Assembly (NCBI GenBank): GCA_947378275.1
Contig: CANCJD010000007.1
Location: forward strand, 1 to 32,643
Origin: Comamonadaceae bacterium
GTDB taxonomy: Bacteria > Pseudomonadota > Gammaproteobacteria > Burkholderiales > Burkholderiaceae_C
DNA: 32,643 nucleotides
Reading direction: 5' to 3'
A program made the position numbers and the translations under genes. Below are positions 28,234 through 32,643 of this stretch, piece by piece; the first letter of the stretch is position 1, and each line of letters begins with the position of its first letter. The notes under the pieces were generated by a model. The model was not told the origin of the DNA. It saw nothing but the letters and a program-made list of their open reading frames with translations, and made no database searches.

Positions 28234-29037
28234 TCAGGCGCCCATATTGCGCAGCGAGGCCTCAATAGCAGCGGCGGTGACCAGCGGTTTTTCCATCGGG
28301 AAAAGGTGGCTGCCGTCAAGCATCATGGTGCGGCCCTTGGTGAACTGGTCGGTCATGGACATGCCGACCCTGCGCATTTCCACCGACTGGCGCCCGCCGA
28401 TAAAGCTCACCGGGCACTTGAGCGGGTGCCGTTTGAACAGGCGGTCCAGGTTGTCAGGAATCGTGTTGTAGATTTGGGTCTCGATCTCGCGGTCAAAGGC
28501 CAGCACGCGCTTGCTGTCTTGCTCTACCGTGCCGTGGCTTATGTAGTCGTGCAACACTTCGTCGTTCCAGTGAGCAAACGCCTTTTTGTGGCGAAAGTGC
28601 TCAAACGCGGCCTCGGCGCTGGGCCAGCTATTGCGCCGCTTGTGGCTTACTGCACCCGGCGACACGCTGCCCACCAGTTGCGCACCCTTGATCATGCCCA
28701 GCGCGGTGGAGCGCCAGCCGCCCAGAATGGGCGAGTCCAGCAGCAGCACGCCGCGCGCGAGTTCCGGGTGTTTGGCTGCGGCCATCAGGCTCAATATGCC
28801 GCCCAGCGAATGCCCCACCATCCATACCGGCTGCCCCAGTTTGTCCACCTGGGTGTGGGTGAATTCGGCCACTTGCTCCACCAGGCCGCGCCAGTTGTTG
28901 TCCACCGGATGGCGCGGGTCGTGGCCCAGCTTTTCGATGGCCTTGACGCTAAAGCCGCGCGCGCGCAGGTGCTTGAAAAGCACCCGATAGGTGCTGGCGG
29001 GAAAGCTGTTGCCGTGAAAGAAAACGATGGGGGTCAT
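28234..29037 (-). CDS. Alpha/beta hydrolase paired with Anbu
   Basis: Alpha/beta-hydrolase-fold protein, 267 aa. The oxyanion region FFHGN is at 6-10, the nucleophile elbow GHSLGG at 75-80 (Ser77), and the likely catalytic His is H244 (DGSHLFPMEKP). The acid is not certain by eye. The N-terminus is compact with no signal peptide, so it is cytoplasmic. It begins 12 bp after the stop of the Anbu gene on the same strand, so the two are almost certainly one transcript. That is not the partner normally described for Anbu. It converges on uppP (24 bp). Substrate unknown. Confidence 0.88.
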   Translation of the reverse strand: MTPIVFFHGNSFPASTYRVLFKHLRARGFSVKAIEKLGHDPRHPVDNNWRGLVEQVAEFTHTQVDKLGQPVWMVGHSLGGILSLMAAAKHPELARGVLLLDSPILGGWRSTALGMIKGAQLVGSVSPGAVSHKRRNSWPSAEAAFEHFRHKKAFAHWNDEVLHDYISHGTVEQDSKRVLAFDREIETQIYNTIPDNLDRLFKRHPLKCPVSFIGGRQSVEMRRVGMSMTDQFTKGRTMMLDGSHLFPMEKPLVTAAAIEASLRNMGA

Positions 29038-29049
29038 GCAGTGGCGGGC

Positions 29050-29877
29050 TTAGATCAGCTTTTCTTCGGGCGTGCTGATCTTTTTCAAGGGCAGGTTGCG
29101 TTGGGAATGCAGGCGCAGCGGCACCTCGGTGGGGCCGCCATTCCACATCGGGTCTTCGATGCTGTCAAAGACTTCGCGCAGTTTTTGGCCCCAACTGTTG
29201 TGCAACATTTTGAAGTAGGGGTTGTTTTCGTCAATGCAGACAATTTTGTCGGTGCTAAAGCTATTGGCCTCGTAGACCACCATGTCCAGCGGCAAACCCA
29301 CGGACAGATTTGATTTAAGGGTGGAGTCCATGGAAACCAGAGCGCATTTGGCGGCTTCTTCCAGCGGCGTGTTGGGCGTGATAACGCGGTCAAGCACCGG
29401 TTTGCCGTACTTGGACTCGCCGATCTGAAAGTAGGGCGTCTCGGGCGTGGCCTCAATAAAGTTGCCGGCTGAATACACCTGAAACAGGCGCATGCCTTCG
29501 CCGGCAATCTGGCCACCAAAAATCAGGGACACATTGAAATCCATGCCCGCTTGTTTGAGCGACTCAGCGTCGCGCTGGTAGACCCGGCGAATGGCCGCGC
29601 CCAGCACACGGGCGGCGTCAAACATGCTGGTGGCGTTCCAGATGGTGGTGCCAGCGGCGTCGCCGTTTTCCTTGAGCTGCTCGACCTGCAAAATCTCGCG
29701 CACCGACTGCGCAATGCTCAGATTGCCCGCTGACAGCAGCACCATAAAGCGGTCGTCGGTCTTTTCGTAGACGATCATCTTGCGAAAGGTGTTGATCTGG
29801 TCCAGACCTGCGTTGGTGCGCGAGTCCGAGAGAAACACCAGGCCGGCGTTGAGTTTGATGGCGACGCAATAAGTCAT
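29050..29877 (-). CDS. Anbu-type proteasome-like protease (COG3484)
   Basis: Ntn-hydrolase of the Anbu (ancestral beta subunit) family, related to proteasome beta subunits and HslV. It is 275 aa from the ATG at 29877; the track adds a TTG-Pro before it. Removal of Met would expose Thr1 (TYCVA). Counting from Thr1, D17 (SDSRTNAG) and K32 (FRKM) correspond to proteasome Asp17 and Lys33. LLSAGNLS and FGGQIAGEG...LFQVYSAGNFIEATP are strongly Anbu-like. The usual neighbours (transglutaminase-like, alpha-E/DUF403, circularly permuted ATP-grasp) are absent; instead an alpha/beta hydrolase follows after 12 bp. It is divergent from two unknown genes across a 243-bp gap in which I see no clear promoter. 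Confidence 0.93.
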   Translation of the reverse strand: MTYCVAIKLNAGLVFLSDSRTNAGLDQINTFRKMIVYEKTDDRFMVLLSAGNLSIAQSVREILQVEQLKENGDAAGTTIWNATSMFDAARVLGAAIRRVYQRDAESLKQAGMDFNVSLIFGGQIAGEGMRLFQVYSAGNFIEATPETPYFQIGESKYGKPVLDRVITPNTPLEEAAKCALVSMDSTLKSNLSVGLPLDMVVYEANSFSTDKIVCIDENNPYFKMLHNSWGQKLREVFDSIEDPMWNGGPTEVPLRLHSQRNLPLKKISTPEEKLI

Positions 29878-30120
29878 GGGCAACGGGTATTTTTAGAAGC
29901 AAAGCCGCTGATTATCGGTGCACCCGTGCGTTGCAGGCGTACGCCAGCGTGCAAATGGCGCCGTTACCCCGAGGCTGCGCTGCCATTCAGGCGCGCCTGC
30001 GGTGCGTCGCTAGAATCAGGCGACCACAGTCCTGGGTCGTGGCAGCCGCCGCGAAGCATGCTGATTGCCCCGGGCATTTTTGCTAAACCTCTACTTTTCA
30101 TCCCCGCACACCCTGTTTCC

Positions 30121-30567
30121 ATGTCCGAAGGCCCGCTGAACCACCCCGATGCGCAGGCTACTGCCCCAGCCACGCCCACCGCGCCTGCCGACGCGGCTTG
30201 GGGACTCGTGGACGCGGGCAATGCTGCGGGAGCGCGGGTGCATGCCCCGGCCCCCGCCTACCAAAACCTGGCGCAGCAAATGCAGGTGTTCCTGAGCCGC
30301 ACCGACCTGCAGCACGGGCGCAAAAACAAGTTTTTCCTGCAGCAGACGCTGGAGCTGCTGGCAGAACTCGACCAGCACACCGCGCGCGAAACGCATTTGC
30401 AAACCGCTTTGCAAGACACCCAAGCGCAAATCGTGCGCCTCAAACAAAAGCTGGTGGATATGGCCGCCGATTCGGTGGACGCCGAGCAAGAAGCGCTGGC
30501 CATCGCTCAGGCGCGCGCGCACCTGGCCAGCTTGCTGCACGACAAGCTGGTGCAAGAGTTTAAATAA
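30121..30567 (+). CDS. Unknown coiled-coil protein, 148 aa
   Basis: No family recognised. From the ATG at 30121 it is 148 aa: a Pro/Ala-rich disordered N-terminus (QATAPATPTAPADAAWG), then from about residue 50 a continuous helical, coiled-coil-like region (TLELLAELDQHTARETHLQ, then LKQKLVDMAADSVDAEQEALAIAQARAHL). An upstream in-frame ATG at 30058 would add a hydrophobic piece (MLIAPGIFAKPLLFIP) that could be a signal or anchor; neither start has a good Shine-Dalgarno. It is 18 bp before the next gene and presumably co-transcribed with it. Confidence 0.65.
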   Translation: MSEGPLNHPDAQATAPATPTAPADAAWGLVDAGNAAGARVHAPAPAYQNLAQQMQVFLSRTDLQHGRKNKFFLQQTLELLAELDQHTARETHLQTALQDTQAQIVRLKQKLVDMAADSVDAEQEALAIAQARAHLASLLHDKLVQEFK

Positions 30568-30585
30568 GCCCCCCCAGACAACGCC

Positions 30586-31158
30586 ATGTTTTTCATCGCC
30601 ACCCTGTGGGCCGCCGTGCTCAATCTCTGTTTTCTGACGGCCGCCTTGGCTTGGACGCCCGCCTTTTGGACGGACGCCGCCCACTGGCTGCAGGCTTTGC
30701 CTTGGCGCACCTTTGGCACCGAGCTGGGCGCTTTGCTGCAAATGCACCCCGCAGACGCGGGCACCGTGTGGGCGCTGTGGCTGTGCGTGAGCGCGTTCTT
30801 GCTGGTGGGCGCACTGGCCGCCTATGTGCTGCTCAAGCTGCGCGCCCCGACCGCCACCGTGGCGCCCCTGCCCACGCCCGAAGTCGCGGCCATGTTTGGC
30901 AATTTGTCCAGCAGCTTGCAGGGTTTGCAGGGCTTTGGCGACCTGGATGCGCCCGCGCCCAAGGCAATCAGCCCAGCGCCTGCCGTTGCTGCAATACCAG
31001 TCGCCCAAGACGTGCACACCGTTTCTGCCCTGATGGCGCAAGAGCCAGCGCCAGCGCCTGCGGCTATCGGTGCGTCATTGCAAGAAATTGACCCCGAACT
31101 GGGCTCTAGTTACGACGCACTGTTGCGCGAGCTGGGGTCGGCGCGACCCTTGAAGTAA
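30586..31158 (+). CDS. Unknown membrane protein, 190 aa
   Basis: No family recognised. It has two hydrophobic helices, at about 3-24 (IATLWAAVLNLCFLTAALAW) and about 62-84 (WALWLCVSAFLLVGALAAYVLL). A long Ala/Pro-rich, probably disordered tail follows, ending in an acidic patch (LQEIDPELGSSYDALLRELG). It lies 18 bp after the coiled-coil gene and converges on mutS. It may be a membrane anchor for the coiled-coil partner; that is only inference from pairing. The start ATG at 30586 lacks a Shine-Dalgarno. Confidence 0.7.
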   Translation: MFFIATLWAAVLNLCFLTAALAWTPAFWTDAAHWLQALPWRTFGTELGALLQMHPADAGTVWALWLCVSAFLLVGALAAYVLLKLRAPTATVAPLPTPEVAAMFGNLSSSLQGLQGFGDLDAPAPKAISPAPAVAAIPVAQDVHTVSALMAQEPAPAPAAIGASLQEIDPELGSSYDALLRELGSARPLK

Positions 31159-31165
31159 CGCTACT

Positions 31166-31183
31166 GCGCCCCGCGCAGGGCGC
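31166..31183. terminator. Hairpin between convergent unknown gene and mutS
   Basis: GCGCCC (31166-31171) pairs perfectly with GGGCGC (31178-31183) around a 6-nt loop, filling the 27-bp gap between two convergent stop codons. There is no T-tract, so terminator function is likely from position but weakly supported. Confidence 0.4.
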
Positions 31184-31185
31184 CG

Positions 31186-32643
31186 CTACGTTGCCGCAAG
31201 CGCCTTGAGCTGGTAAATCGCATCCATCGCCTCACGCGGGCTCATGGCGTCGGGGTTCAGGGCGGCGACGGCCGCTTCTACGGCGCTGGGGGCGGCCAGC
31301 GCTTCCAGAGGTGGCGCGGCAAACAGATCGACTTGGGCGCGCGATGCGGTGGACTGGGCCTCTAGCGCATCCAGCGTGCGCCGGGCCTGGTTGAGCACCG
31401 CAGCGGGCATACCGGCCAGGCGCGCCACTTGCACGCCGTAGCTGCGGCTCGCGGGCCCCGGCTCTATGGCGTGCAAAAACACAATGTCGCGTCCCGACTC
31501 GGCGGCGCTCACATGCACATTGACCGCGCCATGGTGGCTGGCGGGAAACTCGGTCAGCTCAAAGTAATGCGTGGCAAACAGGCAAAAGGCTTGGGTTTTG
31601 TCGTGTAACTGGGTGGCAATGGCGCTGGCCAGGGCCAGGCCATCAAAGGTAGACGTGCCCCGGCCAATCTCGTCCATCAGCACCAGCGACTGCGGTGTGG
31701 CGCTGTGCAATATTTGTGCGGCTTCCACCATTTCCAGCATAAAGGTCGATTGCGCATTGGCCAGGTCGTCGGCGGCGCCAATGCGGGTGTGGATGGCGTC
31801 CATCGGCCCCAGGCGGCAGGCACTGGCCGGCACATACGAGCCCACGCTGGCCAGCAACACGATCAGCGCCACCTGGCGCATATAGGTGGATTTGCCGCCC
31901 ATATTGGGGCCGGTAATCACCTGCAGGCGCTGGCGGAGCCCGAGCTGCGTGTCGTTGGCAATAAAGCAGCCGCTGCTCAGTTCAGCCAGACGCGATTCCA
32001 CCACCGGGTGGCGGCCCTGGGAAATTTCGATGCAGGGGTGTTCGACAAACTGCGGTGCGCACCAGCCCAGGGTGAGCGAGCGCTCGGCCAGGGCGCACAG
32101 CGCGTCCAGTGCAGCGAGCGCGCGCGCCAAGCGCGTGAGCGGGCTCACAAAGGCTTGCAAAGCGTCCAGTACCTGCTCAAACAGCCATTTTTCGCGGGCC
32201 AGGGCGCGCTCTTGGGCGCTCAGCGCCTTGTCTTCAAAGGTCTTTAGTTCGGGGGTGATAAAGCGCTCGGCGTTTTTCAGGGTCTGGCGGCGGCGGTAGT
32301 CGTCGGGCACTTTGCTGGCCTGACCCTGGGTCACCTCAATATAAAAACCATGCACCTTGTTGAACTGCACGCGCAAATTGGCAATGCCGGTGCGCGTGCG
32401 CTCGCGTGTTTCGAGGTCGAGCAAAAAAGCGTCGCAATTGGTCTGGATGGCGCGCAGCTCGTCCAGATCGGCGTCAAAGCCGCTGGCAATCACGCCGCCG
32501 TCGCGCACCAGCGCGGCGGGCTCGGGCGCAATGGCGCGCAGCAGCAGGGCGGCGCAATCATTAGGCGGCAGCAGATCGGTGCCAATGCGTTCCAACAAGG
32601 TGCCGGCAGCGCCCAGGCCAGTGATTGATTCCTGGTCGGCCTG
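31186..32643 (-). CDS. mutS: DNA mismatch repair protein MutS (C-terminal part; gene runs off the window)
   Basis: Mismatch-recognition ATPase. The visible 485 aa are the C-terminal part of a protein normally of about 850-880 aa. The frame is open to the last base, so the TTG at 32598 in the ORF track is not the start. Visible parts are the clamp/lever region ([49 protein letters not shown]), the Walker [27 protein letters not shown], the Walker [17 protein letters not shown] and [11 protein letters not shown]. The C-terminus ends with the helix-turn-helix dimerisation segment and a short tail. The N-terminal mismatch-binding domain is outside the window. Confidence 0.97.
   Translation of the reverse strand, partial: QADQESITGLGAAGTLLERIGTDLLPPNDCAALLLRAIAPEPAALVRDGGVIASGFDADLDELRAIQTNCDAFLLDLETRERTRTGIANLRVQFNKVHGFYIEVTQGQASKVPDDYRRRQTLKNAERFITPELKTFEDKALSAQERALAREKWLFEQVLDALQAFVSPLTRLARALAALDALCALAERSLTLGWCAPQFVEHPCIEISQGRHPVVESRLAELSSGCFIANDTQLGLRQRLQVITGPNMGGKSTYMRQVALIVLLASVGSYVPASACRLGPMDAIHTRIGAADDLANAQSTFMLEMVEAAQILHSATPQSLVLMDEIGRGTSTFDGLALASAIATQLHDKTQAFCLFATHYFELTEFPASHHGAVNVHVSAAESGRDIVFLHAIEPGPASRSYGVQVARLAGMPAAVLNQARRTLDALEAQSTASRAQVDLFAAPPLEALAAPSAVEAAVAALNPDAMSPREAMDAIYQLKALAAT

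Overview
The window looks like chromosome of a betaproteobacterium of the Comamonadaceae (Rhodoferax/Polaromonas-like). This is inferred from protein resemblance (GlnRS with a family-typical N-terminal insert, beta-proteobacterial tripartite tricarboxylate transporters, YlqF, Anbu), GC content of roughly 60-67% in sampled rows, and dense gene packing. It was not confirmed by any search. No rRNA, tRNA, CRISPR array, transposase or phage gene was seen, and no gene-free stretch exceeds 300 bases.

Layout, left to right. (1) 1-3862: the end of a GspE/PulE secretion or pilus ATPase, then a tctB-tctA pair. (2) 3863-12316: a redox and thiol block. It holds ahpC-ahpF behind a candidate OxyR site, a NUDIX hydrolase, a hydroxyacyl-CoA-type SDR, gshA, the ribosome-assembly GTPase ylqF, a 58-residue membrane protein missing from the ORF track, and the glutathione-dependent formaldehyde dehydrogenase frmA/adhC. 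(3) 12503-14415: a second tctB-tctA pair with visibly lower GC. (4) 14630-19704: three forward genes for fatty-acid-type catabolism: a 2,4-dienoyl-CoA reductase carrying an extra C-terminal NTF2/SnoaL-like domain, an SDR, and a long-chain acyl-CoA synthetase. (5) 19760-23851: a convergent reverse operon of five tightly spaced genes, nitroreductase, unknown 92-aa protein, GST, Baeyer-Villiger-type monooxygenase and HSL-type esterase. (6) 24083-32643: mostly housekeeping, with a small unknown ORF, rluE, glnS, a DUF2306-like membrane protein, uppP, an alpha/beta hydrolase paired with the proteasome-like protease Anbu, two unknown proteins, and the 3' part of mutS.

How they may work together (inference). 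Blocks 4 and 5 suggest a route in which a ketone is oxidised to an ester by the monooxygenase and cleaved by the esterase. The freed acid would be activated by the CoA ligase and fed to beta-oxidation through the dienoyl-CoA reductase and SDRs. Block 2 covers peroxide (AhpCF), glutathione synthesis (GshA) and formaldehyde (FrmA). The transporter pairs lack a TctC binding protein here and presumably use one encoded elsewhere.

The items most worth a second look are the FadH-NTF2 fusion, the monooxygenase/esterase operon with its unknown 92-aa member, Anbu next to a hydrolase instead of its usual partners, the overlooked 58-aa membrane protein, and the nested inverted repeat upstream of the fusion gene.
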